IMG/VR virus record: IMGVR_UViG_3300035701_002933
Coordinates: 1 to 23,281 of that record
Direction: 5' to 3' (one strand)
DNA length: 23,281 nucleotides
Origin: a virus
Every line of letters begins with the position of its first letter. Positions within the stretch are counted from its first letter, which is position 1. Positions 5,441 to 11,932 of the stretch are shown one piece after another. The notes under the pieces were generated by a model. It was not told the origin of the DNA, searched no databases, and worked only from the letters and a program-made list of their open reading frames with translations. The position numbers and the translations under genes are program-made.

Positions 5441-5452
5441 GTTTTTCCGTGG

Positions 5453-5476
5453 TATGCGTCAAGTATGTCAGTACCA
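5453..5476 (-). repeat. Right 24-bp inverted repeat of the methyltransferase cassette
   Basis: It is the exact reverse complement of 4133-4156 and lies 12 bp upstream of the methyltransferase start codon, so the promoter of that gene must overlap it or lie outside the unit. A TACAAT box on the minus strand (5487-5482) is a possible -10, but I see no good -35. Confidence 0.9.
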
Positions 5477-5501
5477 AAATAATTGTAGACTGCCTCGCAC
5501 A

Positions 5502-5939
5502 ATGATTCCACGATACAGGCATCTTGTTCGGATCATCGGCACGCCGCTTCCGGTCGACGTGTTCCAGCGCTATCATTATTTCGTGTCGGAGAAGGCGGCG
5601 TTGCGGTTCGCCGGCCGAATTGACGAATGCGAATGCTACATGCTGGCGCTTCTCGACCCTCCCAGCTTTTTGAAACCCGTGACTCGCATCAGGCTCCAGT
5701 ACAGGGGGAAGATCTACGAGTGCCGATACGATTTTCCGTACGAGACGGACAGCGACGACGTCGCCGAGGCGTGGATCGACCCTAAGGCCCTGGGCTGCGA
5801 CTGTGCGATGAGCGACATGATCTCCCGCTGCCACGAGCAGGGGTTCAAGCACATGCCTTGCGGGCACAAAATCAGCGTCGTCGGCATCTCGCTTTCGTGG
5901 GAAACGGATAAGGCTGAGATCGACATGCACCCGTTTTGA
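5502..5939 (+). CDS. Cys-rich hypothetical protein (145 aa)
   Basis: This is the first rightward gene. I start it at ATG 5502 (MIPRYRHLVRIIGTPLPVD...), because the longer frame to 5418 would cross the cassette end. The protein has strands rich in Tyr, Phe and Val, and nine cysteines, including CECYML (48-53) and a C-terminal group CDCAMSDMISRC ... MPCGHK (112-134) that could bind a metal. The opposite-strand frame over the same DNA lacks aromatic residues and is a shadow. No ribosome binding site is evident. The protein may be leaderless or read from a longer message. No family is recognised. Confidence 0.65.
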   Translation: MIPRYRHLVRIIGTPLPVDVFQRYHYFVSEKAALRFAGRIDECECYMLALLDPPSFLKPVTRIRLQYRGKIYECRYDFPYETDSDDVAEAWIDPKALGCDCAMSDMISRCHEQGFKHMPCGHKISVVGISLSWETDKAEIDMHPF

Positions 5940-5967
5940 TCTCGCCAAAAGACTGAGACGCCGGTAT

Positions 5968-6076
5968 CCTCAGCATCGGCAACATCAGGTGGCCGCCCGA
6001 TATTGCTTCACCAGCGCGTTCCGTGAAAGGGGACGACGACTTTTGTCGTTGGTCCCTTTATTTTTTGGAATGCGCG
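5968..6076 (+). repeat. Copy 1 of a ~110-bp intergenic module
   Basis: It aligns to 11823-11932 with about 8 mismatches and one single-base gap. It includes a GGTGGCCGCC palindrome-like core, a TTCAC...GTGAA stem, a strong hairpin with T-rich tail and the GGAATGCGCG segment that serves as the ribosome-binding region. It ends 3 nt before the start of the gene at 6080. In copy 2 the downstream gene starts immediately. Confidence 0.9.
6026..6066 (+). terminator. Terminator-like hairpin in module copy 1
   Basis: AAAGGG pairs with CCCTTT and CGACGAC pairs with GTCGTTG around a TTTT loop, with a 2-by-2 mismatch between the two stems. TTTATTTTTT follows. It lies after the gene at 5502-5939 and only 14 nt before the next start codon, so it could end the first message, attenuate the next or mark a processed 5' end. 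Confidence 0.65.
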
Positions 6077-6079
6077 GTA

Positions 6080-6700
6080 ATGGTTGCCCGAAAGAAAAAC
6101 CCCGTGCGGAGTTACGGCAAGCCCGAATCGGCCATTTCGATCGAATGGGTGGCGAGCGTTCTCAGGACCTACAAGCGAGACAGCGGCGGTGAGCTGCTCG
6201 ATCTCCCGGACCCTTCCGAAGCTCCGTCGCCCGCGGCGTACAACCAGTTCTTAGCTTGCCTCGAGGACCCCGGCGAGGCCCGCGCCTTCCGCGCCAGCTA
6301 CCGCAAGATGGCGGACAAGCAGATGGAGCGCAACGCCATAGACGACGAGGACGAGGAAGACAAAGCGGTCCAGTTCCGCCTGCTCGAAAACCTCTTGCGG
6401 GAAAACAAGTCCCTGATGGAGAGAAAGCATGAGTTCGACTCCCACGACAAAGCCCGCATCGAAAACACGAGGAAAGTCGCCGAAGCTGCCAAAGCCCGAC
6501 CCCAGCAGCGTGGCGCCGGTCCCCGACTTACTCCCCCAGCCAAGCCCGCCCCCGTCGACGCCGGACCTGTCGAAAGTGGAGGAGCCGGAGAAGGTCCAGG
6601 CTTCGACGCCATCGACACCGTCGAGCCCGCCGACCCCACCTTCGCCGCCTGCGAAGAGTACGACCCCCTCCGCTCCTATCGCCGCGCGGCATCTGCCTGA
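6080..6700 (+). CDS. Hypothetical protein, candidate small terminase subunit (206 aa)
   Basis: The start is ATG 6080 (MVARKKNPVRSYGKPES...), with GGAA about 9 nt upstream. The frame opens further upstream, but only through the repeated noncoding module. Residues 15-40 could form a small helical DNA-binding domain (ISIEWVASVLRTYKR), and residues 65-145 are a long charged helix (ASYRKMADKQMERN ... LLRENKSLMERKHEF), a coiled coil. The last 60 residues are Pro/Gly/Ala low-complexity, where the DNA also codes for the next gene in another frame. Position two genes before the large terminase and the domain layout (helical head plus coiled coil) suggest the small terminase that recognises the packaging site; I have no sequence motif to prove it. 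Confidence 0.6.
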   Translation: MVARKKNPVRSYGKPESAISIEWVASVLRTYKRDSGGELLDLPDPSEAPSPAAYNQFLACLEDPGEARAFRASYRKMADKQMERNAIDDEDEEDKAVQFRLLENLLRENKSLMERKHEFDSHDKARIENTRKVAEAAKARPQQRGAGPRLTPPAKPAPVDAGPVESGGAGEGPGFDAIDTVEPADPTFAACEEYDPLRSYRRAASA

Positions 6701-7073
6701 CTTCGGATGGAACAAGACCCACAAGGGATACATATTCTCGATAATGACCCGGCCGGAACGTGAGCAGAAGTGGCTCCCGATTTGCGGGTACTCGTGCTAC
6801 TCCAGGCACGTCGCGGTCGAGCCGACGTATGCAGCCGTCCCGGACGACATGATCCCTGACGCCGCAGGACTCGATGCCGCGCGGGAGTTGGCGATGTCGA
6901 AGATGAGAGCCAGCATCAGAGCGGCGATCGACAAGGCGCACGCCGGCAAGCCGCCGATGCGGTTGCAGCCGACGTCGATTACCCTGATGAGCGACACCAC
7001 CACGAAAGAGGTGCGCTGTCTGTTCCCTGCCGATGATCCCTTGGAGGTGAGAAGCGCCGATGTCGCTCCTTGA
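6429..7073 (+). CDS. Hypothetical protein overlapping the previous gene (214 aa)
   Basis: GGAGAG lies 5 nt before ATG 6429, a strong reason to accept this start although 272 nt overlap the previous gene in another frame. Residues 1-90 are Pro/Ser/Thr-rich, probably disordered, and encoded in the overlap. The unique part (residues 90-214) is folded-looking: HLPDFGWNKTHKGYIFSI, a Cys pair in ICGYSCYSRHVAV, and a helical segment around AARELAMSKMRASIRAAIDKAHAG. An internal Met (6744) is possible, but the protein-like residues just before it argue for the upstream start. It ends just before the large terminase gene, so a packaging or terminase-accessory role is inferred from position only. Confidence 0.7.
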   Translation: MSSTPTTKPASKTRGKSPKLPKPDPSSVAPVPDLLPQPSPPPSTPDLSKVEEPEKVQASTPSTPSSPPTPPSPPAKSTTPSAPIAARHLPDFGWNKTHKGYIFSIMTRPEREQKWLPICGYSCYSRHVAVEPTYAAVPDDMIPDAAGLDAARELAMSKMRASIRAAIDKAHAGKPPMRLQPTSITLMSDTTTKEVRCLFPADDPLEVRSADVAP

Positions 7074-7075
7074 AA

Positions 7076-9028
7076 ATGACCACATCCTTCCCCGTTGACG
7101 GGCCCACCGACTGGTTCTACCGCACGCTCGTACCGAAAGATCCGGTCGACAACGTCGCCTGGAGAAAATCGGTACTCGAGAAGGGCTACCGGAGCAAGAA
7201 GTTCGCGGCGGCGCTCCGTGACTGGTGCGCGCGAGACATTCTCTTTTACCTGAACACGTTCGGGTACCTGCTCGAAGTCCGCGACAAGGCGCCCTGGCAG
7301 CCGTCCCGGTGTTTCGGTAAGGCGCGCGAGATCCCGTTCATCACGCGCCCCTACCAGGATGAAGCGATTCTCAGGATTTGTGCGGCTCTGGGGCAACGCG
7401 ACATCCGAACGCTCAAGTCCCGCGAAATGGGCGCGACGTGGCTCAATCTCTACGTCGTCGATCACTCGTGGCGGTTCCACCCGCATTCGCATTTTGGCCT
7501 CGTGTCAAAAGACGAAAAGTCGGTCGACAACCCGGATGATCCCGACAGCCTGATGAGCAAGCTCGATTTCATCGACGATCACCTGCCGCGGTGGCTGCGT
7601 CCGACCAGAAACAGGAATACCTCGAAGCACACGATCAAAAACGTGATGAACCTCTCCACCATCACGGGCGCCGCCTGCACGGGCGATATGTTCCGCGGCG
7701 GCCGTAAACTGATGATCGTCGCGGACGAAATGCACGCGTGGCCGACGGATGCCGAATTCGCGGCCCACGACTCGATGCAGCACGTCACCTACTGCCGCAA
7801 CATGATCTCGACCCCCGTCCGTGACAAAGGTCAATCCGGCGCGTTTTTCAAAGTCTGCCAGGACAAACACAGCGACATGGAGAGGATCGACCTGGACTGG
7901 AAGGATGATCCCGACAAATGCTCCGGCCTTTACACTTCGGAAGGCTCCTCGCTGGTTCTGCTCGACAAGGGCTTCAAGCATCCCGAGGGGTACAAGTTCA
8001 TCCTCGACGGCAAGGTGCGGTCGCCATACTACGATTGGGAGTGCCGGCGCCCGCTGGCGACCGAGCAGTCGATCGCGGCCGAGCTGGACAAAGATTTTGG
8101 GGGTGCCACAAATCGGTTTTTCGACCCGACCATCATCGCTCGGGGCTTCTCGATTGCGCGAGACCCATCCTACCGCTGCCGGCTCGAGGTACGTGATGGA
8201 CGGTTCTTCCCCTCGCTGATCCTGGACGAGCGGGGCGACATAGAACTCTGGACGTTCCCGGTATCCGGGCTGACGTTCGACGACGACAACCGGCTTGTCG
8301 TCCCTGCCAGCCGCGCTTATGCCAGTGGGTGGGACATCGCGGCCGGTCTCCACGGAAAATCGACCAGTTATTCCGCGGGCTCGTTTCTGGATGAGACCAA
8401 CGGCGAGCAGGTCGCCATGTGGATGGGTAACGACATCCCGCCGCACGAGCTGCCGGAGCTGGCGGTCGCGATCTGCCAGGTCTTCAACAATGCCCTTATC
8501 AACCCCGAAGTCACCGGCATGGGGAATACGTTCGTCAACTTCCTGCAAAAAACCGGGTACACCAACATCTGGCGGCGGCCGGTTCAGGAGGGCTCGATCG
8601 GAGGTCAAAGGGCATCGGTCAGACTGGGGTACGACAACAAGGACGGCGGCAAGACGATTTTCACCGCTCTTCAGAATGCGATTCAGTTGGGGAAGGTTTC
8701 GATCCGGTCCCAGCGCGTCATCGAGGAGTGCGAGAGGTACTACATCGACGTCAACGGCAAGCTCAAACATCCCCTGATCGGCAAGGGGCGGGACAACGCC
8801 CCCGAGGTCTCGCACGGGGACTGCGCTATCGCCACGGCGACGGGTTGGTATGCTATCCACACCAGGCCGGCGCACACTCCGACACCGGACGAGGAAGCAA
8901 TCAACCCGGACAGTCAGAGCGGGCGCAGGGGCGACATCATCGACAGCAGGCGCCGCGGGAAGAGTCGCTCATGGTGGCCGAAGACGGAAGTGAAGACGTT
9001 GCGGTATCGTGAAATTCTGGAGAAATGA
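7076..9028 (+). CDS. terL: Terminase large subunit (650 aa)
   Basis: This is the ATP-driven motor and nuclease that packages phage DNA through the portal. I use ATG 7076; TTG 7070 is only two codons earlier and overlaps the previous stop. The ATPase domain shows a variant Walker A, KSREMGATW (114-122), Walker B LMIVADE with catalytic Glu218 (212-218), and the coupling motif STP (245-247). The nuclease domain shows SGWDIAAG with Asp420, Glu478 (NPEVTGMG) and SHGDCAIAT with Asp582 as a plausible metal triad. Length is normal for the family. The gene is followed 3 nt later by the portal gene, the standard packaging order. The C-terminal 50 residues are basic and may contact the portal or DNA. 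Confidence 0.92.
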   Translation: MTTSFPVDGPTDWFYRTLVPKDPVDNVAWRKSVLEKGYRSKKFAAALRDWCARDILFYLNTFGYLLEVRDKAPWQPSRCFGKAREIPFITRPYQDEAILRICAALGQRDIRTLKSREMGATWLNLYVVDHSWRFHPHSHFGLVSKDEKSVDNPDDPDSLMSKLDFIDDHLPRWLRPTRNRNTSKHTIKNVMNLSTITGAACTGDMFRGGRKLMIVADEMHAWPTDAEFAAHDSMQHVTYCRNMISTPVRDKGQSGAFFKVCQDKHSDMERIDLDWKDDPDKCSGLYTSEGSSLVLLDKGFKHPEGYKFILDGKVRSPYYDWECRRPLATEQSIAAELDKDFGGATNRFFDPTIIARGFSIARDPSYRCRLEVRDGRFFPSLILDERGDIELWTFPVSGLTFDDDNRLVVPASRAYASGWDIAAGLHGKSTSYSAGSFLDETNGEQVAMWMGNDIPPHELPELAVAICQVFNNALINPEVTGMGNTFVNFLQKTGYTNIWRRPVQEGSIGGQRASVRLGYDNKDGGKTIFTALQNAIQLGKVSIRSQRVIEECERYYIDVNGKLKHPLIGKGRDNAPEVSHGDCAIATATGWYAIHTRPAHTPTPDEEAINPDSQSGRRGDIIDSRRRGKSRSWWPKTEVKTLRYREILEK

Positions 9029-9031
9029 CCG

Positions 9032-10915
9032 ATGTCTATGATCCAATCGCCATTCGCCCCGCCGCCAGTTCCAGGCGTCGCTGCTCCTGCTCCTGATCCT
9101 GTTGAACAGAAAAAGGGCAGACCCATTGAGTGGCCTGTGAATTTCACGAAAGAGGACTTCACCAAACTCAAGGCTTCCGTGAAAACCTCATACGAGAAAC
9201 TCGACTCGTTCCGCAAGAATCGGCTGGCGCTGATTGAACAGCACGCCGGCAGCTTCTACGGGGACGGAGAGAAACGCTCACCGTCCGACACCGTCGTCAA
9301 TCTCCTCGGGCAGATGGTCCGCACGTACTGCGAGCAGCTCGTGTCGGCGAATCCCCAGGTTGCGATCCGTACCAACAAAATGGCTCTCAAGGCGGCATGT
9401 CGGAATTTCGAAGTAGCCGCCAATCATGTCCTCAAGGCGATCAACATCCAGCCTGCCCTCGAGCTGTGGGTGATTGAATCACTCTTCTCCATGGGCATCC
9501 TCAAGGTCGGCGTTGACCTCCCCGAGCATACCTCTCGCTCATACCCGTTTGACTCCTCGGCGATCCCGTTCTGCGAGGCAGTGTTCTTCGATGACTTCGT
9601 TTTCGACACGAACGCCAGCCGATGGGACCAGATCCAGTTTTGCGGGGACCAGTACAAGGAACTGCGGGAAGTCGTCCTCGATGATCCGCGCAATAACTCC
9701 GCGATCCTGGACGAGCTGACGTCCAGCGATTCCACCAACGCGTTCACAACCGGCATGACAGAAAAGGCCGATCACCTGTCAACCGGGAAGGAGGCGTACG
9801 AGAACGACGACAAGAGTCATTTTCGGCTTCAGGATGTGTTTCTCCCGAAACAGCGAGTGATGGTGACATGGGTCATCGACGGGCCCGAGGAGCCGTTGCG
9901 CGTGAACCCGTGGACAGGTCCGCCGTCCGGTCCCTACATCGAGCTGATGTACGAGCCGATCTTGAACAACGTGATGCCCAAGGCTCCGGCGCATGACATC
10001 GCCCCGCTCTCCGACCTGGAAAACGAGCTCGTCAACAAGATGGGCGACCAGGCGCAGCGGCAAAAGACGATCACCTACGCCACGCTGACCGGAATTCAGG
10101 ACGCCAAAGCCGTCATCAATGCCAGCGACGGCGAGACGATCAACGTGATTGACCCCAACTCGGTGAAAGAGGTTTCCTATGGCGGGGTCCGCCAGGAGAC
10201 GTTGACGTTTGCCCAATGGGTGAACGGTCGCGCCAGCGAAGAGGGAGGAAACCTCAAGACACTTGCCGGCCTTGCGACCGGGGCTGACACCCTCGGGCAG
10301 GAAGAACTGCTCAAGTCGTCGTCGTCCGGCCGAATCAAGTTCTATCAACTGAAGGTTTACCAGGGCACGGCCCGCGCCGTCGAAGCGATCGCGTGGTACA
10401 TCTGGAACGATCCGCTTGTGCGCGTGGACGTCATCGACAAGGTTCCCGGCACCGACATGCAACTCGATGTCACCTGGCCGATTCAGCAGAATGAGTACGG
10501 GCAGGAATTCGACACGAGGATGGGGCAGTTCAACGATTACAACTTTTCGATCGAACCGTTCTCGATGTCTCCGCAGTCGCCGGCACAACGCCTGCAACAG
10601 ATCCGTTCGATTGTCGAGACCGAACTGCTCCCGATGATGCAGATGCTCACCGCGCAGGGAATTTCAATCGACCTTCAGGAGCTCATACGGATCTACGCTC
10701 GGCTCACCGGCCTCGACGAGTTGCTTGATATTGTCAAGATGCAGGCGCCCGTTGACGATTCCCAGACACCGGTCGATACCGGCGGAATCAAACCATCCAA
10801 AACGACGCGTGTCTACGACAGCCGAAGCACAAAGACGCCCGGCTCCGATCAGACAGACAGTCTCGCAAAGCTGATTGGTGGGATGAAGGGCACCCCGCCG
10901 CAACAGGGAGCGTGA
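9032..10915 (+). CDS. Portal protein (627 aa)
   Basis: The portal is a dodecameric channel at one head vertex through which DNA enters and leaves, and it docks the terminase. The assignment comes from position immediately after the large terminase, from the length (like podovirus portals), and from sequence features: a Pro-rich N-terminus, the early helical segment with RNRLALIEQHAGSFYG, the hydrophobic core strands around NLLGQMVRTYCEQLVSANPQV, and a long helical C-terminal half ending in a Thr/Ser/Asp-rich tail. GGAG lies 9 nt before ATG 9032; a second Met two codons on is possible. The exact portal family is not recognised by me. Confidence 0.82.
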   Translation: MSMIQSPFAPPPVPGVAAPAPDPVEQKKGRPIEWPVNFTKEDFTKLKASVKTSYEKLDSFRKNRLALIEQHAGSFYGDGEKRSPSDTVVNLLGQMVRTYCEQLVSANPQVAIRTNKMALKAACRNFEVAANHVLKAINIQPALELWVIESLFSMGILKVGVDLPEHTSRSYPFDSSAIPFCEAVFFDDFVFDTNASRWDQIQFCGDQYKELREVVLDDPRNNSAILDELTSSDSTNAFTTGMTEKADHLSTGKEAYENDDKSHFRLQDVFLPKQRVMVTWVIDGPEEPLRVNPWTGPPSGPYIELMYEPILNNVMPKAPAHDIAPLSDLENELVNKMGDQAQRQKTITYATLTGIQDAKAVINASDGETINVIDPNSVKEVSYGGVRQETLTFAQWVNGRASEEGGNLKTLAGLATGADTLGQEELLKSSSSGRIKFYQLKVYQGTARAVEAIAWYIWNDPLVRVDVIDKVPGTDMQLDVTWPIQQNEYGQEFDTRMGQFNDYNFSIEPFSMSPQSPAQRLQQIRSIVETELLPMMQMLTAQGISIDLQELIRIYARLTGLDELLDIVKMQAPVDDSQTPVDTGGIKPSKTTRVYDSRSTKTPGSDQTDSLAKLIGGMKGTPPQQGA

Positions 10916-10918
10916 TGA

Positions 10919-11107
10919 ATGACTGGGAATTGCGATGGAGGATTCGAGTATCGACTAAACGCAGCAATCCTTACGGGGGATTTGTTTGGATTGTGGAAAA
11001 CGGCCGACGAGATCAATAGCAGACTTCTCAACGAAAGATGGTTCGAGGATTACTATGTCGAAGTACCGCCTGAAGAACGTCGAGACCGGAAACGAGCATG
11101 TCGTTGA
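10919..11107 (+). CDS. Small hypothetical protein (62 aa)
   Basis: GGGAG ends 8 nt before ATG 10919 and the frame MTGNCDGGFEYRLNAAIL... has normal composition, with an acidic aromatic stretch SRLLNERWFEDYYVEV. It overlaps the start of the next gene by 53 nt in another frame. A competing 34-codon frame starts at 10915 (TGATG overlap with the portal stop) and would use the same ribosome binding site; I prefer the longer one. Its DNA contains the GAGGA that drives the gene at 11055. The function is unknown. Confidence 0.5.
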   Translation: MTGNCDGGFEYRLNAAILTGDLFGLWKTADEINSRLLNERWFEDYYVEVPPEERRDRKRACR

Positions 11108-11558
11108 CTGCAACCGCGCCCAGCTCGAGACGCGAGTGATTGGCGGAGGCCCGGCAGAAGTCGGCGCACGCGTACGCAGCGTGTCGCGCCTCGACGGCAG
11201 CGAGGTCATTCACGAAATCGTGGGCGTCGCCGCAACTCCGATCTCGACCTTCGCGACCTGGGATCGCGGATTCCGCGATGACCAGATGGGGATCAATCCC
11301 GACGATCGGATCGAGACCCTGCAAGCGGACGAGGCAATGGGATTAACCGGAGTCGACTACGATCCAGAAACGGGGGAAGCGATTTTCTCCTGCCCTTCCG
11401 CCTACAAGCGCTACTGCGAGGCGCACGGATTCGGATCGAAGAATGCGGGATACTCGAGTCCCAAAATGCGCGATGAACGAGAGCGCGAAATCATGCACTT
11501 GCCCCAGTTGCCCGAAACCGCGCAGCCGGACAACCAGATGATTTTTATGGATAGGTGA
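11055..11558 (+). CDS. Hypothetical protein (167 aa)
   Basis: I choose ATG 11055 (MSKYRLKNVETGNEHVVDC...) because GAGGA lies 6 nt before it, and the longer frame from 10986 starts inside another gene. The N-terminal 50 residues look like a small beta barrel (KYRLKNVETGNEHVVDCNRAQL...). The rest is acidic and polar with no recognised motif, and the end reads MIFMDR. It lies between portal and scaffold genes, where head-assembly factors or proteases are often found, but I see no catalytic motif for a protease. Confidence 0.65.
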   Translation: MSKYRLKNVETGNEHVVDCNRAQLETRVIGGGPAEVGARVRSVSRLDGSEVIHEIVGVAATPISTFATWDRGFRDDQMGINPDDRIETLQADEAMGLTGVDYDPETGEAIFSCPSAYKRYCEAHGFGSKNAGYSSPKMRDEREREIMHLPQLPETAQPDNQMIFMDR

Positions 11559-11581
11559 TGGGCAAGCTGGGCGCTTTGCTA

Positions 11582-11623
11582 TTGACAACGCAAACCAATT
11601 AGCGAAGAATCGCTCGCAGCGAT
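11582..11623 (+). promoter_or_regulatory. Possible promoter and small hairpin before the 46-aa gene
   Basis: TTGACA (11582-11587) is a perfect -35; 17 bp later AAGAAT (11605-11610) matches the -10 consensus at four of six positions. A perfect 6-bp stem ATCGCT/AGCGAT with a 3-nt loop follows at 11609-11623. The -10 is weak, so the promoter is a guess supported mainly by spacing. Confidence 0.4.
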
Positions 11624-11650
11624 GGAATTATCAGTTGTGAGATCAAGATT

Positions 11651-11791
11651 ATGCCGCTCCGAAAAGGTACCAGTCACGAGGCAGTCGCCCAGAACATTCG
11701 GACGGAGCTCGCCGCTGGCAAGCCCCAGAAACAAGCTGTAGCGATCGCTCTCCACACTGCACACCCCAAGGGCGTCAAAAAGAAGAAGTAA
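11651..11791 (+). CDS. Small basic phage protein of the PQKQAVAIAL type (46 aa)
   Basis: The frame reads MPLRKGTSHEAVAQNIRTEL, then AAGKPQKQAVAIALHTAHPK and a Lys-rich end. From memory, short proteins with the layout MPL(K/R)KGSS...I..NI.TE...GKPQKQAVAIA and a Lys-rich tail are widespread in phages and prophages, with no known function. It is too short for most gene finders. Basic and helical, it may bind nucleic acid or the capsid interior. The ribosome binding site is weak. It is followed by module copy 2, whose hairpin could terminate its message. Confidence 0.75.
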   Translation: MPLRKGTSHEAVAQNIRTELAAGKPQKQAVAIALHTAHPKGVKKKK

Positions 11792-11822
11792 GTTTGGCGG
11801 GACCGACGGTACAAGTCGTCGG

Positions 11823-11932
11823 CCTCGACATCGGCAACATCGGGTGGCCGCCCGAAGCTGCTTCACCAGCGCGTTCCGTGAAAGGGGACGACGACTTTTG
11901 TCGTTGGTCCCCTTTCTCTTTTGGAATGCGCG
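11823..11932 (+). repeat. Copy 2 of the ~110-bp intergenic module
   Basis: It matches 5968-6076 at about 92% by hand alignment. Differences cluster in a 3-base block after GCCCGA and in the T-rich tail. It ends exactly at the scaffold start codon (11933). The hairpin stem is stronger than in copy 1 because one extra C restores an 8-bp outer stem, which suggests selection on structure. Confidence 0.9.
11881..11922 (+). terminator. Terminator-like hairpin in module copy 2
   Basis: AAAGGGGA pairs with TCCCCTTT, then after one bulged G, CGACGAC pairs with GTCGTTG around a TTTT loop. A pyrimidine-rich tail CTCTTTT follows. The gap to the next start codon is only 10 nt and contains GGAA, so a single short segment appears to carry both the termination signal and the ribosome binding site. 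Confidence 0.65.

Larger units (their letters stand above)
4117..5491. mobile_element. Putative mobile methyltransferase cassette with 24-bp inverted ends and 6-bp direct flank
   Basis: The core unit is 4133-5476 (1344 bp). Its two ends are perfect 24-bp inverted repeats (4133-4156 and 5453-5476). Immediately outside, AAATAA occurs in direct orientation on both sides (4127-4132 and 5477-5482). Outside these lie the arms AGTCTGACAA (4117-4126) and TTGTAGACT (5483-5491), which are inverted repeats of each other apart from one extra G. Deleting the unit and one AAATAA regenerates an imperfect palindrome with AAATAA as its loop. This fits either a transposon-like insertion with a 6-bp target duplication or a site-specific insertion with a 6-bp crossover core. 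The only content is the methyltransferase gene, 21 bp and 12 bp from the two ends; no recombinase is present. Mobility is inferred. Confidence 0.6.

Noticed and set aside
4117-5491. A conventional insertion sequence
   Set aside because: The ends look like one, but the only gene is a methyltransferase and no DDE, HUH or recombinase motif is visible in either frame, so it is reported as a putative cassette instead.
5427-5948. Minus frame opposite the Cys-rich gene
   Set aside because: Arg/Asp/Val-rich with few aromatic residues, typical of an antisense shadow in GC-rich DNA, and it would run into the methyltransferase start.
7505-8875. 456-residue minus frame opposite the large terminase
   Set aside because: Opposite strand of a gene with clear terminase motifs; its own sequence shows no motif and is rich in Arg/Asp/Val.
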